The notes under the pieces: generated by a model
What the model saw: the letters and a program-made list of their open reading frames with translations, nothing else
What the model was told of the DNA's origin: nothing
Database searches by the model: none
Shown here: positions 44,532 through 55,299 of the stretch, piece by piece
Position numbering within the stretch: the first letter of the stretch is position 1
How the letters are laid out: every line of letters begins with the position of its first letter
Position numbers and translations under genes: made by a program
Assembly: GCF_001679785.1 (NCBI RefSeq)
Contig: NZ_CP016287.1
Location: 620,001-684,000 of the forward strand
From: Rhizobium leguminosarum
GTDB taxonomy: Bacteria > Pseudomonadota > Alphaproteobacteria > Rhizobiales > Rhizobiaceae
Direction: 5' to 3'
DNA: 64,000 nucleotides

Positions 44532-45568
44532 CGGAAGCGGGCCGTATCTTCCGGCAGCTGGGAGCCGTCCTCGCACTGCTCCTCGCCTCTTTCTGCCTCA
44601 TCGCTATCGCCATTGGCGTCAGCGTCGGGATCGGTGACCTGCCGATCCCGCTTGCAACCACGTTTTCGGCCGTCACCAACCGGTTAGGATGGACCGCGGT
44701 CGAACTGAACCGCATCCACGAGACCGTCATCTGGGATTATCGTCTCAGCCGGGCGCTCGTTGCCGCCTTCTGCGGCGCGGGCCTTGCGCTGTCGGGCGCG
44801 ATCATGCAATCGCTGCTTCGCAACCCGCTTGCCGAGCCCTATGTTCTCGGCATCTCCGCCGGCGCCTCTACCGGCGCCGTCGCGATCGTCATCTTAGGGA
44901 TCGGCGCCGGTGCAGTCTCGCTCTCCGCCGGCGCCTTTGCCGGCGCCTTTGCAGCCTTCTTCTTCGTCGCCCTCTTGTCGAACGGCACGCGTGGCGGAGC
45001 CGATCGCACCATCCTTGCCGGCGTCGCCGCTTCGCAGCTTTTCAACGCCACCACGTCCTATATCGTCACCACCTCGGCCAATGCGCAGCAGGCCCGCGAC
45101 GTCATGTTCTGGCTGCTCGGCAGCTTCGGCGGCGTGCGCTGGCCGGAATTCGCGCTGGTCTCGATCGTCGTCGGCATCGGCCTCGTCGGCTGCCTGTTTT
45201 ACGCCCGCGTGCTCGACGCCTTCGCCTTCGGAGACGAGGCGGCATCCTCGCTCGGCGTCAATGTCGCCCGTGCGCGGATGGTGCTCTTCGCGCTGACGGC
45301 GATGATGACGGCAACGATCGTCAGCATGGTGGGGTCGATCGGCTTCGTCGGCCTCGTCGTGCCGCATGTCGCCCGCTTCGTCGTCGGGCCGCTGCATGTC
45401 CGCCTCCTGCCGGCTTGCGCCATAACAGGGGCGATCTTCATGGTACTCGCCGACATCGCCGCGCGCGCCCTCATTCCGAACCAGATCCTGCCGATCGGCG
45501 TCGTCACCGCCTTGGTCGGCGTTCCCTTCTTCTCGATCATCCTCTATCGGTTCCAGCGCGCATCATGA
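44528..45568 (+). CDS. FecCD-family ABC transporter permease
   Basis: The 346-residue protein has about nine to ten transmembrane helices and FecCD motifs: RLSRALVAAFCGAGLALSGAIMQSLLRNPLAEPYVLGISAGAS is the signature region (helices 2-3), GSFGGVRWPEF lies centrally, and VGSIGFVGLVVPHVAR is near residue 275. It works as a homodimer with the adjacent ATPase. The GTG start overlaps the receptor stop as GTGA, and its stop overlaps the ATPase start as ATGA. Confidence 0.93.
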   Translation: MTEAGRIFRQLGAVLALLLASFCLIAIAIGVSVGIGDLPIPLATTFSAVTNRLGWTAVELNRIHETVIWDYRLSRALVAAFCGAGLALSGAIMQSLLRNPLAEPYVLGISAGASTGAVAIVILGIGAGAVSLSAGAFAGAFAAFFFVALLSNGTRGGADRTILAGVAASQLFNATTSYIVTTSANAQQARDVMFWLLGSFGGVRWPEFALVSIVVGIGLVGCLFYARVLDAFAFGDEAASSLGVNVARARMVLFALTAMMTATIVSMVGSIGFVGLVVPHVARFVVGPLHVRLLPACAITGAIFMVLADIAARALIPNQILPIGVVTALVGVPFFSIILYRFQRAS

Positions 45569-46326
45569 GCATCAAGGCCGACAACCTCATATGGAAGATT
45601 GGCAGGAAGACCATTCTGGACGGCGTTTCCCTGGACGCGCCGCCAGGCAAGATGCTCGGCCTGCTCGGGCCGAACGGCTCTGGCAAGACCTCGCTGCTGC
45701 GGCTTCTGGCCGGCCTGAAGCGGCCGCATTCCGGCCGTGTCCTGCTCGACCGGAGCGACATCGGCACGATCAGCCGCCGCTCGATCGCCCGGCGGATCGC
45801 CTTCGTCGAGCAGCACGCCACGACAAATGCCAATCTCAGGGTCGTCGACGTCGTCAAGCTCGGCCGGTTCCCACATCGGTCGATGTTTTCAGGCTGGACA
45901 AGGGCCGACGAAGAGGCGGTCGAAGAGGCGCTGGCGCGCGCCGGCTTAGCGGAGAAACGTGAAGATCGCTGGCAAAGCCTGTCGGGCGGCGAAAAGCAGC
46001 GCACCCACATCGCACGGGCGCTTGCCCAGTCGCCCCAGGAACTGATCCTCGACGAGCCCACAAATCATCTCGATATCCAGCACCAGATCGGGCTGATGCG
46101 GCTCGTCTCCGGCCTGCCGATCACCAGCATCGTCGCCCTGCACGATCTCAACCATGCCGCCATGTTCTGCGACCAGCTGATCATCATGCAGCATGGAAAG
46201 ATTGTCGCCTCCGGCGCGCCGCAGGATGTGTTGAGCGAGGATCTTCTAAGGAATGTCTTCTCCGTAGAGGCCCTTATCGAAACGTCGCCCTATCATTCGC
46301 GTCCGCATATCCATTATCTCAGGTGA
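45565..46326 (+). CDS. FecE/FepC-type ABC transporter ATPase
   Basis: The 253-residue ATPase has Walker A GPNGSGKTS, signature LSGGEKQRTHIARAL, Walker B LILDEPTNHLD and His-loop VALHDLNHA, as in the siderophore/cobalamin group. It ends 9 bp from the convergent Lrp gene. A translationally overlapped trio with the receptor and permease makes a complete importer. Confidence 0.93.
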   Translation: MSIKADNLIWKIGRKTILDGVSLDAPPGKMLGLLGPNGSGKTSLLRLLAGLKRPHSGRVLLDRSDIGTISRRSIARRIAFVEQHATTNANLRVVDVVKLGRFPHRSMFSGWTRADEEAVEEALARAGLAEKREDRWQSLSGGEKQRTHIARALAQSPQELILDEPTNHLDIQHQIGLMRLVSGLPITSIVALHDLNHAAMFCDQLIIMQHGKIVASGAPQDVLSEDLLRNVFSVEALIETSPYHSRPHIHYLR

Positions 46327-46335
46327 GAGCCGCTC

Positions 46336-46803
46336 TCACTTCACGATCTGCAACGGCAAAGCGGTCGTCTTTTTCAGTGTCTTGAGGACGATGCTTGACT
46401 TCACCGATGCCAGATTGTCGGTGACCCGGATCATTCTTTCGAGAAACTGGCTGAGATGTTCGAGGTCGCGCGTCATGACCTTCATCAGAAAGTCGGCGTC
46501 ACCGGTCTGCGAATAACACTCCAGGATTTCCGGCGCGGTCTCGATGAAACGATGAAGCTGCTCGTTTCCACCTTCCGTATGCGCTCTGAGGCTGACGAGC
46601 GTATGAGCGACGACAGTGAAACCCAGTTTCACGGGATTGAGGATGGCGACGACACTCTGGATATATTGCTCGTTACGCAGCCTTTCCAAACGGCGTGCGC
46701 ACTGGGTCGCGGAGAGATTGACCTTCAAAGAGAGTTCGCTCTGCGTCACCTCGCTGTTTTGCTGGAGAGCGGCGAGCAATTTGATATCGAATGGGTCAAG
46801 CAT
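46336..46803 (-). CDS. Lrp/AsnC-family transcriptional regulator
   Basis: The 155-residue regulator has an N-terminal HTH (FDIKLLAALQQNSEVTQSELSLKVNLSATQCARRLERL) and a C-terminal RAM/AsnC effector domain (ECYSQTGDADFLMKVMTRDLEHLSQFLERMI). ATG 46803 follows GAGGAGGG. It is divergent from an aromatic-type aminotransferase gene with a 153-bp gap, so amino-acid-responsive control of that gene and the TPP enzyme is likely. Confidence 0.92.
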   Translation of the reverse strand: MLDPFDIKLLAALQQNSEVTQSELSLKVNLSATQCARRLERLRNEQYIQSVVAILNPVKLGFTVVAHTLVSLRAHTEGGNEQLHRFIETAPEILECYSQTGDADFLMKVMTRDLEHLSQFLERMIRVTDNLASVKSSIVLKTLKKTTALPLQIVK

Positions 46804-46956
46804 GGCCACCCTCCTCGGACGGTGAATTTCTGCACATTATAGCCATATCGCGCTGATTGTCTGCATAGATGCGCCGTCACAGGGAGATAATCGCAGAAAT
46901 TCGTCGCGAAAGTTCAGCTAGTCTGCGAGCCAGAATTACGGAAACGAGGTGGACTT

Positions 46957-48147
46957 GTGTTTGACGAACTGAACAGCCGGCCAGCCGACAGCCTGCTTGC
47001 TCTCATCAAGGCCTTCCAGGCCGACGATCGCCCCGGAAAGATCGACCTCGGCGTCGGCGTCTATCGTGACGCCATGGGACGCACGCCAGTGATGCGAGCC
47101 GTCAAAGCGGCGGAGCAGTTTCTCCTGGAGATCCAGGACAGCAAGAAATATCTAGGTCCGGAAGGCGACTTGCAATTCGTGCGCCTCTTGCAGCCCCTCA
47201 TCTTCGGAAAATCGCCGACGTTTGCTCAACGCCTCGTCGGCATTCAGACACCGGGTGGAAGCGGCGCCCTGCGCCTCGGTGCCGAGCTCATCCAAGCGGC
47301 GAATCCATCGGCCAAGCTTCTGCTCGGGACGCCAAGCTGGCCAAATCATGCACCGATCTTCAGCTCGGCGCGCTTGCCGGTAAAGGAGTACGCTTTCGTT
47401 GACTTGATGTCGCAGCAGGTGAAATTCGAAAGCGTGGTCGCCTGCTTGTCTTCCGCTCGGGAAGGCGACGTCGCGCTGCTTCACGGTTGCTGCCACAACC
47501 CGACCGGCATCGATTTCACCATGGAACAGTGGCGGCAGATTACCGAGATTCTCGTTGCGCATCGGCTGGTGCCGTTCATCGATCTCGCCTATCAGGGCCT
47601 CGGCGACGGCCTCGAACAGGACGCCGCACCAACACGCATGATCCTCGAGCCGGTCGACGAGGCGCTGATCGCCTATTCCTGTGACAAGAATTTCGGTCTT
47701 TATCGCGAGCGTGTCGGCGCGCTCTATGTCATGGCCCGCAATGAGGATGCCCTCAGGAAGGCCGAAAGTAACATGGCGGCACTTGCTCGAGTCAACTGGT
47801 CCATGCCGCCCGATCATGGAGCCGCAGTCGTCAGGACCATTCTTGAAAGCGAAGAGATGTCGGCCATGTGGCGCGCTGAGCTCGAAGAGATGTGCCTGCG
47901 CGTCAACGGCAATCGTGCAGCGCTGGCCGACGCCGCTCTCGATCTGACCTTCATCCGCCGGCAACGCGGCCTGTTTTCCAATCTTTCCATGTCCAAAGAA
48001 ACGGCTGCGGCCCTCCGGGCCAGGCACGGCATCTACATGGCGGATTCCGGGCGTATGAATCTCGCGGGCATGCAACCGGCAGACGCCGACGCCATCGTCG
48101 CGGCGCTCAGAGCCGAAGGCTGCCTGAAATCGTCGACGCTCGCCTGA
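46957..48147 (+). CDS. Aromatic/aspartate-type aminotransferase (class I, PLP)
   Basis: The 396-residue class Ib-like aminotransferase resembles TyrB/AspC: LGVGVYRDAMGRTPVM near residue 33, TPGGSGALRLGAELI near 95, HGCCHNPTGIDF near 176, PLP-lysine segment YSCDKNFGLYRERVGAL near 247, and MNLAGM near 368. Such enzymes convert aromatic or acidic amino acids to 2-oxo acids. The GTG start follows GAGGTGG. The TPP-dependent enzyme 27 bp downstream could use the 2-oxo acid. YSCDKN replaces the usual YSKNFG-type context, so specificity may differ. Confidence 0.88.
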   Translation: MFDELNSRPADSLLALIKAFQADDRPGKIDLGVGVYRDAMGRTPVMRAVKAAEQFLLEIQDSKKYLGPEGDLQFVRLLQPLIFGKSPTFAQRLVGIQTPGGSGALRLGAELIQAANPSAKLLLGTPSWPNHAPIFSSARLPVKEYAFVDLMSQQVKFESVVACLSSAREGDVALLHGCCHNPTGIDFTMEQWRQITEILVAHRLVPFIDLAYQGLGDGLEQDAAPTRMILEPVDEALIAYSCDKNFGLYRERVGALYVMARNEDALRKAESNMAALARVNWSMPPDHGAAVVRTILESEEMSAMWRAELEEMCLRVNGNRAALADAALDLTFIRRQRGLFSNLSMSKETAAALRARHGIYMADSGRMNLAGMQPADADAIVAALRAEGCLKSSTLA

Positions 48148-48174
48148 CCGAATTCAAGCCATTGGAGCCCCCGG

Positions 48175-49803
48175 ATGAGCAGGAAAGAAACGACCGGTCA
48201 GGCGATGACCCGTTCACTCGTCGCCCATGGGATTGACACCGTATTCGGCATCCCCGGCGCCCACATGTATGATTTTAACGATGCCCTCTACGGGGCCGGT
48301 GACAAAATTCGGTTCATTCACACCAGACACGAGCAGGGCGCCGGTTACATGGCCTATGGCTATGCCAAGTCCACCGGCCAGATCGGCGCTTATACCGTCG
48401 TTCCAGGCCCAGGCGTCCTCAATTCCGGCGCGGCGCTCTGCACCGCTTACGGCGCCAATGCCCCGGTGCTGTGCATCACCGGCAACATCATGTCCCACCT
48501 GATCGGTCAAGGCAGAGGGCAGTTGCACGAACTGCCGGATCAGCTCGCGACGATGCGCGGGATTACGAAAACGGCGGAGCGGATCAATCACCAGTCCGAA
48601 ACCGGTCCTGTCACGGCCGAGGTCGTCGCCAAAATGCTCTCCGGCCGCCAGGGTCCAGGAGCGGTCGAAGCGCCATGGGACGTGTTCGGGCAATTCGGCC
48701 CAGAATCCGATCTGCCGGTCGGCACGAGAGCACCTCATCCGGCCTTCAACCCTGATCAGGTCGCTGCCGCGGCGGCACTGATATCAGGTGCCAGCAACCC
48801 GATGATCATGGTTGGTGGCGGCGCGGTGGATGCTGGAGCGGAAATCGCTGCTCTTGCGGAATTGCTGAAGGCCCCCGTCACCGCCCATCGCTCCGGCAAG
48901 GGCATAGTCGCTGACGACCATCCGAACTATCTGAATTTCGTCGCCGCCTACGAATACTGGAAGAAGGTAGACGTCCTGATCGGGATCGGCAGCCGGCTTG
49001 AATTACAGTTCATGCGATGGAAGTGGCTACCCAAAGGTCTCAAGGTCATCCGCATCGATATCGATCCGACCGAAATGGTCCGCCTCAAGCCCGATGTCGG
49101 CATCGTCTCGGATGCCAAGGAGGGAACGCAGGCTCTGCTCGATGCGCTGGCAGGTTCCAGCCGCAAGGATCGCACGCGCGAATTTGCCGAGCTCAACGAA
49201 GAGGCAAGGTCTCGCTTCTCGGCAGTGCAGCCGCAGCTCGTCTATCTCGATGCCATTCGCGAAGCCCTGCCAAGGGACGGCTTCTTCGTCGAGGAAATCT
49301 GCCAGATTGGCTTTACCGCCCGATTTGCATTCCCGGTCTATGCCCCTCGTCAGTACGTCACATGCGGCTATCAGGACAATCTTGGTTTCGGCTTCAACAC
49401 GGCCTTGGGCGTGAAAGTCGCCAATCCCGACAAGGCCGTTATTTCTGTTTCCGGCGATGGTGGCTTCATGTTCGGGGTTCAGGAACTCGCTACCGCCGTC
49501 CAGCATAAGATCAATGTCATCGCCATCGTCTTCAACAATTCGGCCTATGGCAACGTACTGCGTGACCAGAAGCAGGCGTATAAAGGCCGCTATCTTGGCT
49601 CGGAGCTGACCAATCCAGACTTTGTCGCGCTTGGCGAGAGCTTCGGCATTCGAGCATTCAAGGTGACGAGCCCTGGCGAATTGAAAGACGCGATCGAGAA
49701 AGCCCTATCTCTCGACGAACCTGTTCTCATCGAGGTTCCCATCGAGAAGGGATCCGAGGCGAGCCCTTGGCCTTTCATTCATCCGGCTCCGCACACCGAA
49801 TGA
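48175..49803 (+). CDS. Thiamine-diphosphate-dependent enzyme, acetolactate-synthase-like
   Basis: The 542-residue enzyme has three ThDP domains: N-terminal PYR domain with catalytic Glu in HTRHEQGAGYMAYGYAK, central domain (PMIMVGGGAVDAGAEIAAL), and C-terminal PP domain with the GDGGFMFGVQELATAVQHKINVIAIVFNN cofactor region (GDG...NN). It groups with acetolactate synthase/oxalyl-CoA decarboxylase-like proteins rather than classical indolepyruvate decarboxylases. Coupling with the aminotransferase suggests it decarboxylates or ligates a 2-oxo acid derived from an amino acid; product unknown. It ends 7 bp from the convergent glgB. Confidence 0.85.
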   Translation: MSRKETTGQAMTRSLVAHGIDTVFGIPGAHMYDFNDALYGAGDKIRFIHTRHEQGAGYMAYGYAKSTGQIGAYTVVPGPGVLNSGAALCTAYGANAPVLCITGNIMSHLIGQGRGQLHELPDQLATMRGITKTAERINHQSETGPVTAEVVAKMLSGRQGPGAVEAPWDVFGQFGPESDLPVGTRAPHPAFNPDQVAAAAALISGASNPMIMVGGGAVDAGAEIAALAELLKAPVTAHRSGKGIVADDHPNYLNFVAAYEYWKKVDVLIGIGSRLELQFMRWKWLPKGLKVIRIDIDPTEMVRLKPDVGIVSDAKEGTQALLDALAGSSRKDRTREFAELNEEARSRFSAVQPQLVYLDAIREALPRDGFFVEEICQIGFTARFAFPVYAPRQYVTCGYQDNLGFGFNTALGVKVANPDKAVISVSGDGGFMFGVQELATAVQHKINVIAIVFNNSAYGNVLRDQKQAYKGRYLGSELTNPDFVALGESFGIRAFKVTSPGELKDAIEKALSLDEPVLIEVPIEKGSEASPWPFIHPAPHTE

Positions 49804-49810
49804 AACCCGA

Positions 49811-52021
49811 TCAAAATGACGGTCTCTGCAGAAAAATCGTCGATAGCGGCGGCAGCGTCAGTGACAGGGAGACGGGCCTGCCGTGGGCGGGCACAGGTTC
49901 CGTCGACACAGCGCCGTTGACGAGGCCCGAGCCGCCATATTCCCGCGCATCCGTCGTCATCCGCTCGATCCATACCCCGTCCTGCGGCACGCCGATCCTG
50001 TAGCCGTAACGCGGCACGGGCGTGAAGTTCGACATGACCAGCACCGATGAAGCGCGATCGGGCGCATAACGGAGCATGCCGAGGACGGAATTGACGGCGT
50101 CGTCGGCTGCCGCCCATTCGAAACCCTCGGGATGAAAGTCGCCGAATTGCAATGCCGGCTCGTCCCCGTAAAGGCCGTTCAGATCCTTCACCAGCCGCTG
50201 AATTCCCACATGCTGAGGCCGGTCCAGCACATCCCAGGTCACCGACCCGTCATGGTTCCACTCGCCGGGCTGGGCGATTTCGCTGCCCATGAACAGGAGC
50301 TTCTTGCCGGGATGGCCCCACATGAAGGCGAGATAGCTGCGCAGATTGGCGAATTTCTGCCATTCGTCGCCCGGCATCTTCGTCAGCAGCGAGCCCTTTC
50401 CGTAGACGACTTCGTCGTGTGAAATCGGCAGAATGAAATGTTCGGAGTAGGCATAGATCATTCCGAAGGTCATCGTGCCATGGGCATAGCTCCGGTAAAT
50501 CGGATCCTTCTCGATGTAGCTCAGGCTGTCATGCATCCAGCCCATGTTCCATTTGATGTCGAAGCCCAGCCCCCCTTGCTCCGGCGGCTTCGTCACCCCG
50601 GGCCAAGCCGTCGATTCCTCGGCGATCGTCACCGCGTGCGGGCAGCGCTCGTGAATGATGCTGTTCAGGTGCTTGAAGAATTCGACAGCTTCCAGATTCT
50701 CGCGACCGCCATATTGGTTGGGAATCCATTCGCCCTCGTTGCGGCTGTAGTCGCGGTAAAGCATCGAAGCAACGGCGTCGACCCGCAAACCGTCGATATG
50801 GTAGCGCTCGAGCCATTCCAGCGCGCTGGCGATCAGGAACCCTTTCACCTCGTTGCGGCCGAGATTGTAGATCAGCGTGTTCCAGTCGCGGTGAAAGCCT
50901 TCACGCGGATCTTCGTGCTCGTAGAGCGCGCTGCCGTCAAAGCGGGCAAGCCCCCAGACGTCAGTGGGAAAATGGGCGGGCACCCAGTCGAGAATGACGC
51001 CGAGCCCGGCGCCATGGCACCGGTCGACGAAATAGGCGAAATCTTCAGGCGTCCCATATCGGCCGGTCGGAGCGAACAGGCCGAGCGGCTGATAGCCCCA
51101 GGAGCCACCGAACGGATGCTCCATGATCGGAAGCAGCTCGATATGGGTAAAGCCCATGTCGCTGACATAGGGAACCAGCCGTTGGCTGAGTTCGACCCAG
51201 TCGAGCGACCTGTTGCCGTCCTTTTGATCGCGAAGCCAGGAGCCTACGTGCACCTCATAGACGGAGAACGCGCCCTCCAGCCTGTCTTGCCGGGACCGGC
51301 CCTTCATCCAGCCGTCATCGGTCCATCGAAACGGCGTCGACGATGCGACGATGGAGGCGGTGGACGGAGCAGCCTCGCTTGCCCTCGCCACCGGGTCGGC
51401 CTTCTGCGGCAGACAGGTCCCCTCAGCATCGACGATCTCGAACTTATACCTTTCGCCGGGGGCCAGCCGGGGGACGAACAGCTCCCAGACGCCCGCCGAC
51501 GGTCTCAGCCGCATCGGGTTTCGCCGCCCGTCCCAGGCGTTGAAGTCGCCGACAACCGAGACGCGGCGCGCATTCGGAGCCCAGACGGCGAAACGAACGC
51601 CTGATATACCGTCGATCGACATTGCCACCGCGCCGAGCGTCCGGCTCAGACTATAATGGGTGCCCTCCGATATCAGATGAAGGTCGAGCTCTCCGAGCAG
51701 CAGGCCGAAACTGTAGGGATCCTCGATGATCTGAACTGCATCCGGCCATGTGATCCGCAGCCGGTATCCCGTCCTCGAGGCGGCCGCCGCGGCAAACAGG
51801 CCGGACGGGTGGGCGATGCTGAAAGGCGCCACCACCCGGCCGCTCGTCGCATCGATGAGATCGACCGCTTCCGCACCGGGCAGATACACCCGCACGATCG
51901 TCATGCCGCCGCTTTGGTGGGGGCCGAGGATCGAAAAGGGATCGCCATGGCGCCCCTCGATCAAGGCCCATAGCGCATCCTGTCCGATGCCCGCCAGAAG
52001 TTCCGAGCGCTCAACATTCAT
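49811..52021 (-). CDS. glgB: 1,4-alpha-glucan branching enzyme
   Basis: The 736-residue GH13_9 enzyme has N-terminal carbohydrate-binding and E-set domains ([39 protein letters not shown]) and the catalytic barrel: [11 protein letters not shown], nucleophile Asp in [17 protein letters not shown], acid Glu in [11 protein letters not shown], and [15 protein letters not shown]. It introduces alpha-1,6 branches. The start overlaps the TreS-maltokinase stop by ATGA. As the last gene of the glgE operon it completes the GlgE glucan route. Confidence 0.95.
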   Translation of the reverse strand: MNVERSELLAGIGQDALWALIEGRHGDPFSILGPHQSGGMTIVRVYLPGAEAVDLIDATSGRVVAPFSIAHPSGLFAAAAASRTGYRLRITWPDAVQIIEDPYSFGLLLGELDLHLISEGTHYSLSRTLGAVAMSIDGISGVRFAVWAPNARRVSVVGDFNAWDGRRNPMRLRPSAGVWELFVPRLAPGERYKFEIVDAEGTCLPQKADPVARASEAAPSTASIVASSTPFRWTDDGWMKGRSRQDRLEGAFSVYEVHVGSWLRDQKDGNRSLDWVELSQRLVPYVSDMGFTHIELLPIMEHPFGGSWGYQPLGLFAPTGRYGTPEDFAYFVDRCHGAGLGVILDWVPAHFPTDVWGLARFDGSALYEHEDPREGFHRDWNTLIYNLGRNEVKGFLIASALEWLERYHIDGLRVDAVASMLYRDYSRNEGEWIPNQYGGRENLEAVEFFKHLNSIIHERCPHAVTIAEESTAWPGVTKPPEQGGLGFDIKWNMGWMHDSLSYIEKDPIYRSYAHGTMTFGMIYAYSEHFILPISHDEVVYGKGSLLTKMPGDEWQKFANLRSYLAFMWGHPGKKLLFMGSEIAQPGEWNHDGSVTWDVLDRPQHVGIQRLVKDLNGLYGDEPALQFGDFHPEGFEWAAADDAVNSVLGMLRYAPDRASSVLVMSNFTPVPRYGYRIGVPQDGVWIERMTTDAREYGGSGLVNGAVSTEPVPAHGRPVSLSLTLPPLSTIFLQRPSF

Positions 52022-55000
52022 GCCGTGACTCCCGCCAGACGCGATACGATTTCGGTAAGGCCGGATAGCGGGATCGGAAGCCATTTCGGCCTGTTGCGAG
52101 CTTCGTAGGCGATCTCGTAGGCGGCCTTTTCGAGAAGAAAGGCATCGAGAACCCTGCGTCTTTGATCGGGCGGCATGTCAAGCTCCTTCGATACGGAGAC
52201 CGCCTGCGAATAGGCATCCAGAAAGGCCTCCTCAGCATGGCGCCCGAAGCGGGCGATCGCCTCGCGGCGGACCTCGTTCTCGTGTTCGATGACCGCGTCG
52301 TTATCGAGCTGGGCGGTGGCCACGAGGTAGCTCAGCGACCTCAAAAGCCCGGCGACATCACGCAACGGGTTCGTCTTGGCGCGGCGCTCGGTCAGGTTTT
52401 TCGCAGGCTCGCCCTCGAAGTCGATGATGACGGCATCACCCTCGCTGACAAGAATCTGGCCAAGATGGAAGTCGCCATGCGTGCGTGTCATCAGCGTATG
52501 GCGGGAGCTCTCCGCCAGCACCCCGGCGAGCTCTGCGAGTTCGGAACGACGCTCGAGAAGCGGTGCTGCGAGCAAGTCGATTGCGGGGTCGGCATTCTCG
52601 TCGCGTTCATCGAGCTTCGACATGGCATATGCGAGCTCCCCGGCAACGGCCTTCCTCATCGCCTCGACCTCGCTGTCGCCGGCAACCACCGGGCTAAAGG
52701 CCTCGTCCCCGGTCTTCGCAGCGAGCACAACATGCAATTCGCCGAGCCTGAGGCCCACCATCGCGACGAAACTGATCAGCGACCGGAAGACGTCGTCGTC
52801 TGGTTGAACCGCCGGATCGTTCAGCACCAGTTCGTCGGCCCCACGGCGCAGATTGTTCAACATCCAGTTCCAGGCGTCGCCCTGATTGCGGATCGCGCCT
52901 TGGACGATGATCAAGGTGGAACGGCGTCCGCTGGAATCGGTATGCGCGACCTCGCCGAGCAGAGGCGCCGTGTGGTCATAGCCGGCGCGGGTGAGATAGC
53001 GCGTCATCTCGACTTCCGGATGGATGCCCGGGAAGATGTGCCTGATCAGTTTGATCATCGCTACGTCGCCGACGAGCAGCGAGCTGTTCGACTGTTCAGC
53101 CGATAGCCAATGCACCGGCAGCTCGCCTGTAATATCGAGACTGTCGAGCTGTTCTGTCCCAATGAATTCGAGCGTGCCGGTCCGGCCGGTGGTGCGCGAG
53201 CGGTCGCGAAGTCCGTGCAGAATGCCGCGCGCCATTGCCTCCACGGCGAATCCATCTGTGAGGAAACCGACGCGTCGACCTTGGCGAATCCTCCCAAGCG
53301 CAAGCTGCTGGGCAAGCGCGGAAGGGTGCGCATCGTCCCAGGCGACCGCGAGCGGCAGTTGGTATGATTCGCTGTGGTTCGGCAGCACGACCTCCAACTC
53401 GCCGAGGACGACGCCGTCGGCGAATGGGATTGGTGTCACGGAGATCAGTCGGGCGGCCTGAAGCGCCTGGTCCTTTGCCCCGAACCATCGCCGCCTGGAG
53501 AGATAGGCGGGCAGGATTTCGCCGCTCAGGATGCGTGCATGACCCGGCTCATCCACGAGGTCGAGCAGGCTACGCCGGATGACCATCGTCAACAGATCAG
53601 GAAGCTGTTCCGGCGGTGCGGTGCGCCACGCCGGCGGGTCGGCATCAGCCGTCAGCTGGAACCAGAAGAAACCGTAGGGCGGCAAGGTCAGCAGATAGGT
53701 CAACTGGCCGATCGGCGGAAACGGCGACATGCCGGTCAGTTCAATGGGAACACGCCCCTCGAAGCTCGACAAGTCGAGTTCGACGGCCTGGGGCAGCCGC
53801 GAAAGACTGGCAACACAAAGTAAGACCTCGCCTTCATACTCCCTTAGATAGGCAAGGATCTTGCGATTTTCCGGTGAAAGGAAACGCAGCGTGCCACGCC
53901 CGAAGGCGGGATGCCTGCCGCGCAACGCCAACATTCTGCGCGTCCAGTTGAGCAGCGAATGCGCGTCCGTGCTCTGCGCCTCGACGTTGACGGCTTCAAA
54001 GCCATAAAGCGGGTCGGCGACGGGCGGCAGGACGAGACGCGCCGGATCTGCCCTGGAGAAACCGCCATTGCGGTCCGGAGACCATTGCATCGGCGTCCTC
54101 ACCCCATCCCGGTCGCCGAGATAGATATTGTCGCCCATGCCGATCTCGTCACCGTAATAGATCACCGGCGTTCCCGGCATCGAGAGAAGAAGCGCGTTCA
54201 TCAGCTCGATCCGCCGGCGGTCGCGCTCCATCAAGGGCGCAAGTCGCCGCCTTATGCCGAGATTGATGCGGGCACGCTTGTCGGATGCATAGGTCTCCCA
54301 GAGATAATCCCGCTCGGCGTCGGTCACCATTTCGAGAGTCAGCTCGTCGTGGTTGCGAAGAAAGATCGCCCATTGGCAGTTGTCGGGAATTTCCGGCGTC
54401 TGGCGCAGGATATCGGTGATCGGAAACCGGTCCTCCTTGGCGATCGCCATATACATGCGCGGCATCAGCGGGAAGTGGAAGGCCATGTGGCATTCGTCGC
54501 CCTCTCCGAAATATTCGCGCGTGTCCTCCGGCCATTGATTGGCCTCGGCAAGCAGCATCACGCCGGGATGGGTTGCATCGAGCGCGGCGCGTATGCGTTT
54601 GAGGATCACGTGGGTTTCCGGCAGGTTTTCGTTGATCGTCCCCTCGCGCTCGACGAGGTAGGGGATCGCGTCGAGACGAAAACCGTCGATGCCGGTTTCC
54701 AGCCAGAAGCGCATCACCCTCAGCAATTCCTCCATGACAAGAGGGCTGTCGAAATTCAGGTCGGGCTGATGGGAATAGAAGCGGTGCCAGTAATAGGCGC
54801 CGGCAACCGCGTCCCATGTCCAGTTGGACTTTTCCGTATCGATGAAAATAATGCGCGTTTCCGGAAATTTCTGATCGGTATCCGACCAGACGTAGAAGTC
54901 GCGCTCCGGCGATCCCGCCGGCGCCTGGCGCGCCCGCTGGAACCAGGGATGCTGATCGGAGGTGTGATTGATGACAAGTTCGATGATGACGCGGATATTG

Positions 55001-55299
55001 CGCTGGTGGGCGGCGTCGACGAAAGCCCGGAAGTCCTCCACCGTTCCGTAATCGGAGCTGACACTGCCATAGTCGGCGATGTCGTAGCCGTCGTCTCGGC
55101 GCGGAGAGGGAAAGAAAGGCAAAAGCCAGATGGCATTGACGCCAAGGGCTGCGATGTGATCGAGCTTCTGGTGCAGGCCGGCAAAGTCGCCAACCCCGTC
55201 GCCATTGGCGTCGTAGAACGACTTGATGTGCAGCTGGTAGATGATCGCATCCTTGTACCAGAGCGGCTGCGGCACGCTATCTGCATTCATCGTGTCCAT
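52018..55299 (-). CDS. treS: Trehalose synthase fused to maltokinase
   Basis: The 1093-residue bifunctional protein has residues 1-555 as TreS (GH13_16), with [32 protein letters not shown] (nucleophile Asp), [11 protein letters not shown] (acid Glu), [12 protein letters not shown] and [20 protein letters not shown]. Residues 590-1090 are maltokinase (Mak/Pep2), with the kinase-like [13 protein letters not shown] and [17 protein letters not shown] motifs. It converts trehalose to maltose and phosphorylates maltose to maltose-1-phosphate. It begins 1 bp after the GlgE stop with GGAGG just ahead. Fusion lets the two steps hand over maltose locally. Confidence 0.95.
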   Translation of the reverse strand: MDTMNADSVPQPLWYKDAIIYQLHIKSFYDANGDGVGDFAGLHQKLDHIAALGVNAIWLLPFFPSPRRDDGYDIADYGSVSSDYGTVEDFRAFVDAAHQRNIRVIIELVINHTSDQHPWFQRARQAPAGSPERDFYVWSDTDQKFPETRIIFIDTEKSNWTWDAVAGAYYWHRFYSHQPDLNFDSPLVMEELLRVMRFWLETGIDGFRLDAIPYLVEREGTINENLPETHVILKRIRAALDATHPGVMLLAEANQWPEDTREYFGEGDECHMAFHFPLMPRMYMAIAKEDRFPITDILRQTPEIPDNCQWAIFLRNHDELTLEMVTDAERDYLWETYASDKRARINLGIRRRLAPLMERDRRRIELMNALLLSMPGTPVIYYGDEIGMGDNIYLGDRDGVRTPMQWSPDRNGGFSRADPARLVLPPVADPLYGFEAVNVEAQSTDAHSLLNWTRRMLALRGRHPAFGRGTLRFLSPENRKILAYLREYEGEVLLCVASLSRLPQAVELDLSSFEGRVPIELTGMSPFPPIGQLTYLLTLPPYGFFWFQLTADADPPAWRTAPPEQLPDLLTMVIRRSLLDLVDEPGHARILSGEILPAYLSRRRWFGAKDQALQAARLISVTPIPFADGVVLGELEVVLPNHSESYQLPLAVAWDDAHPSALAQQLALGRIRQGRRVGFLTDGFAVEAMARGILHGLRDRSRTTGRTGTLEFIGTEQLDSLDITGELPVHWLSAEQSNSSLLVGDVAMIKLIRHIFPGIHPEVEMTRYLTRAGYDHTAPLLGEVAHTDSSGRRSTLIIVQGAIRNQGDAWNWMLNNLRRGADELVLNDPAVQPDDDVFRSLISFVAMVGLRLGELHVVLAAKTGDEAFSPVVAGDSEVEAMRKAVAGELAYAMSKLDERDENADPAIDLLAAPLLERRSELAELAGVLAESSRHTLMTRTHGDFHLGQILVSEGDAVIIDFEGEPAKNLTERRAKTNPLRDVAGLLRSLSYLVATAQLDNDAVIEHENEVRREAIARFGRHAEEAFLDAYSQAVSVSKELDMPPDQRRRVLDAFLLEKAAYEIAYEARNRPKWLPIPLSGLTEIVSRLAGVTA

